Source of the DNA: Phoebastria nigripes
Lineage: Eukaryota > Chordata > Aves > Procellariiformes > Diomedeidae
Length of the DNA: 64,000 nucleotides
Direction: 5' to 3'
Assembly (NCBI GenBank): GCA_035582835.1
Contig: JAYKAV010002916.1
Location: forward strand, 643,686 to 707,685
Shown here: positions 25,632 to 36,806 of the stretch, in pieces
Layout of the letters: each line of letters begins with the position of its first letter
Numbering within the stretch: the stretch's first letter is position 1
Notes under the pieces: generated by a model
What the model was told of the DNA's origin: nothing
Databases searched by the model: none
The model's input: the letters and a program-made list of their open reading frames with translations, nothing else
Translations under genes and position numbers: made by a program

Positions 25632-27287
25632 AATCATAGAATCATAGAATCATTTAGGTTGGAAAAGACCTTTAAGAACATCAAGTCCAACCGTTAACCC
25701 AACACTGCCAAGTCCACNACTAAACCATGTCCCTAAGCACCACATCTACACATCTTTTAAATACCTCCAGGGATGGTGACTCCACCACTTCCCTGGACAG
25801 CCTGTTCCAGTGCTTGACAACCCTTTCGGGGAAGAAATTTTTCCTAATGTCCAATCTAAACCTCCCCTGGCACAACTTGAGGCCATTTCCTCTCGTCCTA
25901 TCGCTTGTTACTTGGCAGAAGAGACCAACACCCACCTCGCTACAACCTCCTTTCAGGGAGTTGTAGAGCGCGATAAGGTCTCCCCTCAGCCTCCTCTTCT
26001 CCAGACTAAACAGTCCCAGTTCCCTCAGCCGCTCCTCATCAGACTTGTGCTCCAGACTCTTCACCAGCTTCATTGCCCTCCTCTGGACACGCTCCAGCAA
26101 CTCAATGTCCTTCTTGTAGTGAGGGGCCCAAAACTGAACACAGTATTCGAGGTGCAGCCTCACCAGTGCCGAGTACAGGGGGACGATCACCTCCCTGCTC
26201 CTGCTGGCCACACTATTTCTGATACAGGCCAGGATGCCATTGGCCTTCTTGGCCACCTGGGCACACTGCTGGCTCATGTTCAGCCGGCTGTCAACCAACA
26301 CCCCCAGGTCCTTTGCCGCCAGGCAGCTTTCCAGCCACTCTTCCCCAAGCCTGCAGCGTTGCATGGGGTTGTTGTGACCCAAGTGCAGNACNCGACACTG
26401 AGCCTTGTTGAACCTCATACAATTGGCCTCNGCCCATGGATCCAGCCTGTCCAGGTCCCTCTGTAGAGCCTTCCTACCCTCAAGCACATCAACACTCCCA
26501 CCCAACTTGCAAACTGACTGAGGGTGCACTTGATCCCCTCATCCAGATCATTGATAAAGAGATTAAACAGAACTGGCCCCAACACTGAGCCCTGGGGAAC
26601 ACCACTTGTGACCAGCTGCCAACTGGATTGAACTCCATCCACCACAACTCTTTGGGCCCGGCCATCCAGCCAGTTTTTTACCCAGCCAAGAGTACACCCA
26701 TCCAAGCCACGAGCAGCCAGTTTCTCCAGGAGAATGCTGTGGGAAATGGTGTCAAAGGCTTTACTAAAATCCAGGTAGACAACAGCCACAGCCTTTCCCT
26801 CATCCACTAAGGGGGTCACCTTGTCCTTGAAGGAGATCAGGTTAGTCAAGCCTTTCATAAACCCATGCTGACTGGGCCTGATCACCTGGTTGTCCTGCAC
26901 GTGACGCGTGATGGCACTCAAGATGATCTGCTCCATAACCTTCCCCAGCACCGAGGTCAGACTGACAGGCTTGTAATTCCCTGGATCCTCCTTCAGGCCC
27001 TTCTTGTAGATGGGCGTCACGGTTGCTAACCCCCAGTCAACNGGGACCTCCCCGGTTAGCCAGGACTGCTGATAAAGGATTGGAAGGGGCTTGGTGAGCA
27101 CTCCTGCCAGCTCCNTCNGTACCCTTGGGTGGATCCCATCCGACCCNATAGACTTGTGTGTGTCTAAGTGGTGTAGCAGGTCGCTAACCATTTCCCCTTG
27201 GATTATGGGGGCTTCATTCTGCTCCCTGTCCCTGTCTTCCAGCTCAGGGGACTGGGTACCCCCAGAACAACTGGTCTGACTATTAAA
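25632..27287 (-). mobile_element. CR1 LINE, 5'-truncated, about 1.66 kb
   Basis: The largest mobile element in the window. The left edge, AATCATAGAATCATAGAATC, is the reverse complement of the CR1 3' octamer repeats, so the element runs on the minus strand with its 3' end at 25632. A reverse-transcriptase reading frame (C-terminal part of ORF2) follows up to about 27287. There the CR1 text stops after AACTGGTCTGACTATTAAAG. ORF1, the endonuclease and the start of the RT are missing. This 5' truncation is the normal outcome of target-primed reverse transcription. Eight ambiguous bases (25718, 26389, 26392, 26431, 27042, 27115, 27118, 27147) fall inside. Confidence 0.95.
25720..27280 (-). pseudogene. 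CR1 ORF2 reverse transcriptase, broken fragment
   Basis: Two overlapping minus-strand frames carry this fragment. The upstream frame (27191 down to about 26511) holds RT palm motifs: PIYKKG at codons 60-65, motif A LDFSKAFD at 140-147, motif B SGVPQGS at 196-202, and VLFNLFIND just after. The downstream frame (about 26510 to 25720) holds the C-terminal region of CR1 proteins, with the RDMV end before the stop. At 26508-26513 the expected FADD box (motif C) reads Phe-Ala and then jumps frame. About 10 bases are missing, including both catalytic Asp codons, so the copy cannot encode an active enzyme. The family normally also has an N-terminal endonuclease, which is absent here. Confidence 0.93.
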
Positions 27288-28034
27288 GACTTTCAGTGCT
27301 TTAAATGCTTTAAAGGGACTGATGTCAGTCGTTTGTCCAACTTCTGTTCTGAAACGTCAAGACAACAAAACCCTTCACCCATGTGCCTGGGGGATGTCAT
27401 TTCATCGCGTTTGAAAACTGGAAGTGAAATACCCCCTGCCACAGATGTCACAGCTTTCCCTAGCCTGCTATAGGTACTTGTAAAAAGGTGGTGGTGTGGC
27501 AATAAATGAATTTAGATAATGCCTTTAGATAATGTGCTCACCACTGCATTTCCCAGGCTGATAAGAAGAATGCACTCAGGGCTGGCATGTCATGCTTCTT
27601 CTCGTGACCTTGAAATGAAGGAAGGATGGTGGCTCATTCCATAGCCATGACTGGTTGACCCCAGGGCTGTGGGTGCAGCTGGGGCTCCATGGTCAGGTAG
27701 GTCTAATTGTTGGGACCAGGTGCCATGAAACAGCACAGGTGAGCTTAGAGGTCACTTTTTTAGTGAATTTTCACTGAGTTCAACCAAAATTTAGATGTTG
27801 CTTTTCTATCGTTTCAGGTTATTGTGAGCAGTATAGCAGTCAAGATAGGTAAAAATAACCCCCATGAAACACAACAGGTTTTTTTAAGCCTAGAATTATA
27901 AGATGTGTAAATAAGGTGGCAAAAACATCTTTTTCATGTGCAAACACTCATGCAAAATGACAGATGGCTCCAGTGGCCCCAGACATCTATGGATGCAGAT
28001 GGTCAGCTAAGTCTTTTTCACATCTTTTTTTAGA
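27288..28034. other. Unique non-coding DNA between two CR1 copies
   Basis: No gene or named repeat is seen. It includes GTGCTTTAAATGCTTTAAAG near 27296, a short local duplication of CTTTAAA. Confidence 0.5.
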
Positions 28035-28330
28035 GGTGACTTTTTTACCACGGCCTGTAGTGACAGGACAAGGTGCAACCATTTTAAACTGAAAAAGGGT
28101 AGATTTAAATTGGCTATAAGGAAGAAATTTTTTACTATGAGGGTGGTGAGACACTGGAATAGGTTGCCCAGGGAAGTTGTGGATGCCCCGTCATTGGAAG
28201 TGTTCAAGGTCAGGTTGGACGGCGCTTTGAGCAACCTGGTCTAGTGAAAGATGTCCCTGCCCATGGCAGGGGGGTTGAACTAGATGATCTTCAAGGTGCC
28301 TTTGAATCCAAATCATTTTATGATTCTATC
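28035..28330 (+). mobile_element. CR1 LINE 3' end, plus strand
   Basis: A CR1 tail running from CACGGCCTGTAGTGACAGGA through GGAAGAAATTTTTTACTATG, GTTGCCCAGGGAAGTTGTGG and GATGTCCCTGCCCATGGCAG. It ends in a single degraded ATTTTATGATTCTAT. It is about 300 bp, 5'-truncated, and has no intact frame. It appears more diverged at its 3' end than the 17.2-kb copy. Confidence 0.94.
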
Positions 28331-28779
28331 CATGCTGTGAAATGGTCTGCAAGCCCGTCAGTGCTGATGGGCAGCAGTAGCAGGTCATGCAGGACATGCA
28401 TAAGAAAGACAGCTTTCTGCTCTTTAGCTATAAACATTGTCTAAAAAACCAAATACAAAGAAGTGAAAGGGTGGAAAAAACCACTCTCTTCATGCTGCTT
28501 CCTCTTCATGCCCTTTGCAAAGCCCTTTTGGCTAAGCCGTGCTGAAGGGAGCTGCTGTTGCTGTGCCAGGGCTGACCATCCGGCAGCTCCCAGAGATGCC
28601 GAGCGGGAGCCGATGGCTCTGGCAGGAGCGAGTGCCCAGTGCCCGTGTGCTGCGAGGAACGCGCTCTCCCGGCGGTGGGTGAGTAGCAGGCAGTGGCAGG
28701 GCACGGGGAGGCTGTTTAACAAGCTCTGCCTGCTGCTGCCTGCCCACCTTTGTTCCTGATTAAGTCTTCAAGTGTAAAG
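28331..28779. other. Unique non-coding DNA, GC-richer
   Basis: Moderately GC-rich with overlapping short open frames on both strands and no recognisable product. No mobile element is seen. Confidence 0.5.
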
Positions 28780-29219
28780 TAATGTGAGGTGAGGGAGCAT
28801 AGTCCCATGAAATTACCTTTCCATTAAATTCTTTGTCATAAACGAGAGGGAAGGTGGTTAATTCAAAGCAAAGGTGAATGAGATAAATTTACTGTAAATC
28901 CCTCCTGAGCTGCCCCTTTGCTTAAGTTTTGAGCCTGCAGCAGCACATTATGTACCCTGTAGCACTGAAAGCTTTTGATCTGGCAGGTCAATACTTCTTT
29001 CCCTTTGAGCCGATGCTACAATGAATTGCTTCATCTTCCTCAGTGGGAACGCACACATCCCACTGAACTGGCCTCCCACAAAAACTCCCACTATTGATCT
29101 AATTTATGAATGTGACCCTTGATTAAATTACCATTAATGGATACTGGGAATGAAGCAGAGGCAAATGTCAGGAGGATTATTAGAGTGGGGGGTTCTGAAT
29201 TATTGAACGACTTTTATTG
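28780..29219. promoter_or_regulatory. Candidate conserved non-coding element
   Basis: Complex sequence without repeats and with several developmental-factor-like motifs: GGTTAATTCAAAGCAAAGG near 28855 (HNF1/TCF-like), GATTAAATTACCATTAATGG near 29121, and TTATGAATGTG. The sharp shift to GC-rich DNA at 29220 sets it off from its neighbour. Function is inference. Confidence 0.3.
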
Positions 29220-29870
29220 TGCTTGCAGCCAACACTGCNCTCATTACTTGGCAGCTGGGGCTGGGGCCACCGAGGCCAGGGAGCTGGGAAGTCCCCGTGG
29301 CACTGCAAGCAGAGGCGTTGGGCTGGGGCATCAGCATGTGCAGAGGCAGCACCCTCGGGAAGCTCTCCGCCTCCCAGGTGGCAATGCCCGGGTCCGAGCT
29401 CGCTGTCAGGGATGGGTTTTCCCTGCCACGGGACTCGGCTGCATCGCAGGGGCAGGGAAACTCAGTTTTCAGACCTCTGCCACTGAGGTTTTGTCCTAGT
29501 GCTTCTGCTGTCACTGCTCTGAAGACATTTATTTCTGGCAGCTGCANCCCCTTTGCTGGGAGAACTGCTGCCTCCCTGCTTCTTGCTCGGGGGGAGCTGG
29601 CTTTTCCCTTTGCTGAGCCACAGCCTGTGGTTTTCCCTGGCTCATCAGCAGTGCTCTGCAAAATCCTGTGTTGCTGGAGGCTGCAGAGAATGAGGAAGAT
29701 GCCGGGAAGCACAGAGAGCAATTCCTGCCCCAGCCCACGTGGCATGGCTTGGCGAGCCCTCTCCAGNCGCTGCCCGAGGAGGTTTTGGTGCAGGCAGCTC
29801 ATCTGCTGAGACAGATGTCGGGGACCACAGGGGCTGGCGGGGCTGGGCCACCTCACTGCACAGCCGCTCC
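29220..29870. other. GC-rich non-coding patch
   Basis: GC-rich with long overlapping open frames on both strands (up to about 236 codons), each containing ambiguous bases (29239, 29547, 29767). The predicted peptides have no recognisable domain, and the frames shadow each other. I treat it as non-coding. Confidence 0.5.
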
Positions 29871-32800
29871 CTCTTTCCCCTTGCATTCCCCACCGCAGGG
29901 CATGGCACATAGTCCTGTTTGCTTAATTTCATGTTCTGCACAGTCTGTGTCTCTATCGGTCCAGAAATCCTACCAAAATGTTTGTCCCCTGGCCATCATC
30001 CCTGAGCTGCTCTATGAAACTCTGCCTTGCCCCATCCTGCAGGCTGTCACGGCTCCGCTATTGGCTGCAAAATTATACTTTATGGGGTTTTTTTCTCTTC
30101 AATAAATAATTCTGTGCTTCATGCATAATTTCACACAATCCATTTGTAATACGTAAGGGTGCCAGATAACTCAGGCGTTTTCTCCGTGAATCTTCATTCA
30201 CAGTTCTCCCCCATTCCTGCTTTTCATAAAGGGGAAAGTACCTGGGGCATGAGAGGGCAGTTCGTGGACATTTGTGTAATAAGAAGTCTCTCGCGGAGCT
30301 GGGGACCACGGCGTGTGTTGCCGTGGGCTCTGCCACCAGCAGAGGTGGGTATGGGACAAGTACAGCCGATTCTGCGGATGGCAGTACCATCGCAGGTAGA
30401 TACTGCACACCAGCCTTACCCTGGGCTCCCACCCACAGCTCCCAGTGTGTGCCTTTGCCCCACGGGTTCGGCACATTTGGGTACGGATCGCTATTAGGGC
30501 AGCGTTTGCCTGATCCTTACAGGTTCTTCTGATGTACCAAACCCGCTGGGTGTTGTTCTGCCTGTGGCAGAAAACATGTTGCTAAGTTAGTCCATCTGCA
30601 TCAGAATATTAAATACCATCAGAGAATTATATACTGCATTTAAAGATAATTTTCTGCCATTTAGAATGAAAAGCACAGTACGTGTATGCGTGTGCATCTG
30701 CGTGTCCACACTGCTGGAAGGGAGCAGGTAATGTGATTGTATTTATAAGGTTGTGGATGTGGGGGACATCTCTACATTTTATCTTACTCCTGTAGTGCAG
30801 GTGTTGGTTAGATGATCCCTTGCAGGGATTTGAAAAGGCAGGTGGGCAGCTCAGGTCAAGACTCAACAGTTTTGGTTTCAGAGTCTGACTTGCTGTGTGA
30901 CTCTGGGCAAATAATTTCATTTCTCTGTGCATGTATTTTCCGCCTATAAAGAGGGGGTAATATCTTTAAATGGTGATGGTAACTTGTACTGCAAGGAAAT
31001 GTGACTGTTATGAGGCTGAATAAAGATGAAACACCCCAACATTACGGTATTAGAGATGTGTGGTATTGAAACCCTATAAATATTTAAATGTAGTATATAT
31101 TGACACAGGCAAAACAGATAAAAGTTTGTACTGTGCACACACAGTGTAATCCTGTGGGATTGGTTTTAGCAGGTTTCATCACACTGAAGACAAGTTAACG
31201 GCTTGAGAGCAGATCTCATGAAAAGGTAATTCAAGGGTGCATGTATGGCCACGTGTCTGGAGGATCCCTGGTTTTCGGGATGACATTGGGCTGCTTCTAG
31301 CGTGCAGAAAGAGTTGGAAGAAACCATTGCCTTTAGGGGAAGCTGCAGGGTCTTAGCATTGAGCCTAGTATTTGAGGACAATTTTGAATCCTCTACTCAT
31401 CAGTCAAACCATCAGGCAGCGCTGGCTGTGCATGGCTTCCTCCCCTCCCCGGGCATCCCTCCTCATCGGCACCGGTCTGAGCTGAGGCAAAACACCTCAG
31501 AATTATAGTCAGGGACTGCTGGCATTCCTAGCATTTCTGAATGGTACATATGTAATGTATGTGTGTGTATACTTATATGTGGATGTATATGCACACACAG
31601 GGACACGCGGACATGCTTGCCCTTTTTATCCTGAACTCTCCCAGCCCTGGGCAATGGACCTCTCTTCCTCTCCTGCTCTAGACATACCAAATTTTGATGA
31701 TGCTGATTTGTTTTTTTCNGTGACTACAGCAGTAAAATTATTGAAGGTGAGAAGAAATATCTCACATATAACATGAACAGCAAACAGCCTAATCACCACC
31801 AAAACAACAAGAAGAAAGCTAACCGAAAGAGGGCCTGAAAGATGGCATTACCGCTCTAAAGGCTGTTCACCGTACGTGGAAAACAAAACCCCTCCAGGAG
31901 TTAGGGAGATGAGGGGAACTCGGGTGTATTAGAACAAGAGACAGAAAAGGTGCGGAAACAAAGGTCAGCAAAGTTGTGAAAAGCAGAAGGTCAGCAGCAT
32001 GCCAAAAGCAGGCGGCTTCACCGCAGAAGCTCCCGGTCGGCGCTGGCAGGAGGAACAAAGCACTGCCCAGGATAATTAGGTGCGTGGTTTTTTTCTCTTT
32101 CTTTGGCAGCAAAGTAGGATGATTTTTTTTTTCTTGGCTTGTTACAGAAAAAGATTAAATACACCAGTAATCAGAGAATACAGTGGAAGCAATTGTAAGC
32201 TGAAAAATAAGAAAGAAAAGAAAAAGAGAGAGAGAGAGAATGTGAATAATAAATGAAAAGAGCACGAATAGCTAAGTAGGCAGCAAATTGGGAGATAATT
32301 ATATCATTTTAAATAAGGATAGTAAGAAAAGGTCATGCAATTGGCATAAAGGTTCATGTTAGATCATTATGCTCTCTTCATCCCCTAAAAGACATAAATG
32401 TTCCACGAAGGGAAGCCCTGGGATAGAAGGGTTTTTATAGACCTCCTAAATTTTTGTGCAGGACTACAACCTGTTGCAGCCCAAGGGTAGTTACTGAAAC
32501 TCCCCCAATTTTTTATTCATCATCAGAGCTATTACTTCTATTTCTAAAACATTAGCAGATCTATAACTGGTTTTTGAAGAGAAACGTTATCACTTACGAA
32601 TTTGATGTGTTCTACAGATTTAGAAAAAAACGAAGGTAGTGTCTGAGAGACCAGACCGACAGCTATCATTTCTCATTATACTTGATGCTTTAATGACCTT
32701 AGCGATTTAACAGGCTTAGCATAACATAGTAAGGGTATCCTTCCAGGCAAGTTTCAGATCTTAAAACCATTAGCTGTAAATTAAGGTATCGTGTGGAGAA

Positions 32801-35250
32801 AAGAGAGCAAAAATGTATATGCGGAGCAATACACTGGCTAACTTGTTAGCAAGTTGTGTTCTGGTTTAGCAATAAGTAGCTGTCAGCAGCCTGACAAAAG
32901 TGTTCCGAAATAAGAAAATTACAGCAGGAATAAATGGAAATGAAAATACCTCAGGGCACTAAGAAATTCAAACTGTGAAGGAGAAATGTGTAAACTTTAA
33001 CCACCACTGTGGGGCACTTACACTGCAACAGCCTCTGCACACTGTGACGTGCAAGTGAACCAGAAAACGCAGCGGTGGGTATGGAGGATAAGAGGGGAGG
33101 CAGCCGAGCCCGGGGACCATGCCGCAGCACTGCGTGGGTGCCGGGGACAGGCTGACGCTGCTGATCGAGCAAGCTCGGTTTTGGGAACGTGATGGGCAGC
33201 CAGATGGGCAGGAGTGAGCAAGAGCTCCTCCACATTGCAATAGCCAGCCCTTAGCAAGGGCTTCCACACACAGCCCACAAAATCCCATGGGAGCCCCTGC
33301 TCTGAATCTTCCACACCCTTGGTTTTGTAGGGTGACCATACAAAGCACTCACCTGATGAGTTTAAACCTTTAGACCAGTGAAACATTGATGAGTTGCAAT
33401 CACACATTGTGATAGTGTAGATTTTTCATTTAATAATTATAAGCCATGTAGAAAAAGTGATAAAGTGCTTTTGAACATTATATTGAGTCACACACGCTTC
33501 AAATTAACTGAAATAAACAACTTGGTCTGAACTGAATGAGAGTGAACAAGATGTTCATCTTTCCAGAAAGGTGTGAAGGGATGGATCCTGTTAGGTTTGC
33601 AGCGGGACAGGACGGGAGCGCTGGGTAGTTATGCCAAGGGTCCAAATGCTGGGAAGGCCATGACTGCACCCTCGAGGTCAGGAGCCTGGACTGAGGCTCC
33701 GGCGTGGATGCTCGTCCATCACCTCCAGAATTACGTCCCTGCAGTACCACAAAGCAAAGAAAGATGCCAAGGAGTCCCTACACAGCCTGGACTCNTCTCA
33801 GTCTTTTGTACGTATCTCATTGCTTTTGAACACTATCTCACAAAAATCTAATACCTATGACCTACAGCGAGGAAGAAGATTTCTTCATGCCACAGGTTGG
33901 ATCCAGGCATGAACATACAGAGAAAATGCCGGCGCCTGTGNGTTACTAGGAGGCGATTTTACATGACAGGACTTTGCTTTTATTGCAATCTAATGTTCTC
34001 AAACACTTGGAAAGCTGCCTGGCACATAAATTGCTTTCATCTTGCAGGCAAGTTTCCTAAGGAAATGAAATACATGTGTCTGCACTCTCCGTTTGNGCGT
34101 GTCTCTGATAGTTGAGCCAGCATCAAGCAGAGTTGCTAAGAAGAAGGAAAGAGATACAAATTGGGAATTTTTTGAGGGAAATTTCCCAGTGTGAGCCCAG
34201 CAGATATCTGCTCTGTTTGACCAGTCAGTTGGCCAGTGCGGGTCACTCTGGACTAGTCACCAAATACATTAATGCCTGCCAGTGACACAGGGGGCCCAAG
34301 GGAGGAGTTAGGGACCAAATAGCACAAATTGGAAAGAAATAGGTTCTTAATACCTCTCCTTACAAAGGTAGATGCTGCTGCTTTACCTGACATCTCGGAG
34401 TAAGAAACTTCATGCGACTTGAAAGGAGTTCTCTGAGGTCAGAGTGAGCGGAGTGAGGTGAGCTGAGGTTTCTGATGGGGAGATGGCATCTGCCAGCTAC
34501 GTAGCGGGGCAGCTCACCTGCTTTGAAAACAGGAGGTCTAGGGGGCCAGTTCTTTCTAAAGCAACCTCCCTAAAACTGATAGCATTGATACTACTGGATT
34601 TTTGAGTTTCTGACTGGATTTGCTGCTGCGGGTCCATACAGAAACATTGGGGAGGGCAGCAGTCTCTCTGTTGGTGCCCTGGGGCAGCGGGGGNACTGGG
34701 GGGGTTTAAAGCAAATGCTTGTTTCAAGTGGCGATGCCCTGCACACCACTAATGGCTCCGTGCTACCCGGTGAAGTGATAAGCTACTGTTAGGTGAAGTG
34801 ATAAGCTCTGCCTACACAAAGGAGGCGGAGATGGCATTAGCAGTCAAACAGTCCAAGTGTGTGCTAATACCTACAAAATCACCTAAGGAAGCTGNGATAT
34901 GCAGTTTGGATATATTAGTGGTTTATCTAGGTTCAGATCTGCTGATACAAATCAAAATTACAATAGCTATCAATAATGTGGCAGCAAAAGTTGCAGATTT
35001 TTAATTTCATTGCAGATTAGAGGGAACCGGGACTTTGTATGTTTGAAAAATGACATACTTCATAAATATTTAGTGTGTCAGATTGGCGACTGCAGATGTG
35101 TCATAATAAAATCTGAAGAAAATTGGTCTTCCTCCAGCCATTAATAACTTCTGAGCAAGCCATCACAGTAATGAAAATTGATCAGTGCCAAATGACTAGA
35201 CACAAAACGGCAGCCAGAGACCTGATCCCGTTTGTCAAAACCTGGTCCAG
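29871..35250. other. Unique non-coding DNA
   Basis: No gene is recognised. It contains a TG/TA-rich patch at about 31540-31600, a GA microsatellite at about 32226-32240, and a tandem pair of GGTGAAGTGATAAGCT at 34769-34784 and 34792-34807. Ambiguous bases lie at 31720, 33794, 33942, 34096, 34694 and 34895. The rest is ordinary complex sequence. Confidence 0.5.
32226..32240. repeat. (GA)n microsatellite
   Basis: A short GAGAGAGAGAGAGA run at the end of a longer A/G-rich tract that starts near 32206. Confidence 0.75.
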
Positions 35251-35426
35251 ATGCCAAGGCCAAGGTCCGCTCCCCGGGGAGCCCCTCTGGGGAGGAGCTG
35301 CACCCCCTGGTCTGGGGGGGGTGGGACCAACGGGGGCCCTTCGTGTCACCACATCCCACCCCCTGCCTCATGCATCTGCAGCAGGACGGGTGCTGCCTGC
35401 CGCTGCTGCGCTGCTCGGGCAGGGGT
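35251..35426. other. GC-rich flank of the minisatellite
   Basis: CpG-containing GC-rich sequence including the palindrome GCTCCCCGGGGAGC near 35270 and an eight-G run near 35317. No gene is seen. Confidence 0.5.
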
Positions 35427-35678
35427 GCAGGGGTGCTGCGGGGTGCAGGGGTGCTGCAGAGTGCAGGGATGCTGTGGGATGCAAGGGTGCTGTGGGGTGC
35501 AGGGGTGCTGCAGGGTGCAGGGATGCTGCGGGATGCAGGGATGTTGCGGGGTGCAGGGATGCTGTGGGAGGCAGGGATGTTGCGGGGTGCAGCGGTGCTG
35601 TGGGATGCAGGGGTGCTGAGGGGTGCAGTGGTGCTGTGGGATGCAGGGATGCTGTGGGATGCAGGGGTGCTGTGGGGT
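35427..35678 (+). repeat. 18-bp G-rich minisatellite, 14 units
   Basis: Fourteen head-to-tail units of 18 bp with no indel, each close to GCAGGGRTGCTGYGGGRT. Variation is substitution-only (for example GGGGTG versus GGGATG, and CTGC versus CTGT). Because 18 is a multiple of three and the unit lacks stop codons, several reading frames on both strands stay open across the whole array. This produces artefactual open frames such as [14 protein letters not shown] and [15 protein letters not shown] peptides. I do not consider it coding. Confidence 0.93.
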
Positions 35679-36200
35679 GGCACACACAGCAAAGGAAAGG
35701 CTGAAGGGCAGACAGGTGCTGCTTTGCCTTCGCAGCAGGAGGAGGAGGTGGAGGTAGCTGCTCCCGTGGGCGAGGGCAGCTGGGGAGCTGCACGGCAGCG
35801 CTGCTCTGAATACCCAGCTGGTGGGTGATGATGGTTTTCTCTCCCATATTTAGAATAAAATCTTTTGAACGTTATATTCCACGCAAAAAATAAGCAAGCA
35901 AACAGAAGTATTTTCTTTTCTCCCAAGTTGATGGTAGGGCAATTTTGCATAGAAAGAAATGCCTTTTTACATTCATCTCTAGATTTAATAGAAGCGAACC
36001 AGTAACCGTGTTAACATGGATGTGCTCATAATGCATAATCATTTGTAGACATTTAATTTTTGAAACTATTTTAGATAAATTGCTGTTCTTCTAATGCCCC
36101 CCTCACCTAAAATTTTTCTGCCTCTTTCTGAAATGTGGTTGTTATAATATGTGGAACTTCAGGCACATGCTTTATCTTTCATCCATCTCTTTTTTGAAAT
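35679..36200. other. Unique non-coding DNA
   Basis: GC-rich at first, then AT-rich from about 35840. Nothing recognisable is seen before the inverted-repeat arm. Confidence 0.5.
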
Positions 36201-36244
36201 CTTTGATCAGATCTACCATCTCGTCTTGTGCAAAAACTTATGTT
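36201..36244 (+). repeat. Left arm of a 44-bp inverted repeat
   Basis: This arm starts CTTTGATCAGATCTA and ends ACTTATGTT. It is the reverse complement of 36807-36850 except at two positions (36216 and 36231, both C here where the partner implies T). The flanks immediately outside and inside do not match. There is no target duplication, so I do not call it a transposon terminus. Confidence 0.95.
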
Positions 36245-36654
36245 ACCAACTATATAATATGTCTTTAGTATAGAGTATGGGTTTGCTTCAGAACTCATTG
36301 AAGTTAACAGGAGCATTTCCATTGACTGCTCTGTGTCTGAAATGAGGACGTACCTATGTCTGGAGACATGAAAGCACTCTAAAGTCTAATTTCAAAGTCT
36401 AATTCCACATAGGAAGTCTTCAGGAACTCCGATCACAAGTGGTAAATGTGTTACCTATATAAAACCCTTGCAGCCATCATGCTTTATATTCTCCTGAGTG
36501 TTCTGTGACCTGCCCTGTATTTCAGTTAATGCTTCCTCCTAGAAGTCTTAGGCCAGAAGATGTCAAAGGGTAAAACCAAAGTAACAAAAATTTAGGTCTA
36601 TTTTTCACTAGATCGTGGAAGTAGCCTATAAGGTTAAGATACAGTGTACGATGA

Positions 36655-36745
36655 CCAAGGCATCTGCTTTTTGGCCTGTTGGAGGCAGGTGTTGGACTGT
36701 TGGATCTGTGGTTTGACCCAGTATAGCCCTTCTTGTAGTAATAAG
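36655..36745 (+). mobile_element. Ancient CR1/L3-like LINE 3' end
   Basis: The sequence GGCATCTGCTTTTTGGCC, TGTTGGAGGCAGG and TGGTTTGACCCAGTATAGCC follows, in order, the text that ends many old amniote CR1/L3 elements. It closes with a degraded TTCTTGTAG in place of the terminal repeat. Only about 90 bp are recognisable. It lies in the loop of the flanking inverted repeat. Confidence 0.7.
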
Positions 36746-36806
36746 CCCAGCTTTCTCTTCACATAGCAAAAATACCAGGAATATTTTGCTTAGCAACTTC
36801 TATGCA

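Noticed and set aside
35141..35950. 269-codon minus-strand open frame rich in Pro, His and Ser
   Set aside because: It is produced by the 18-bp minisatellite, which leaves other frames open too. The flanking parts have no similarity to known proteins.
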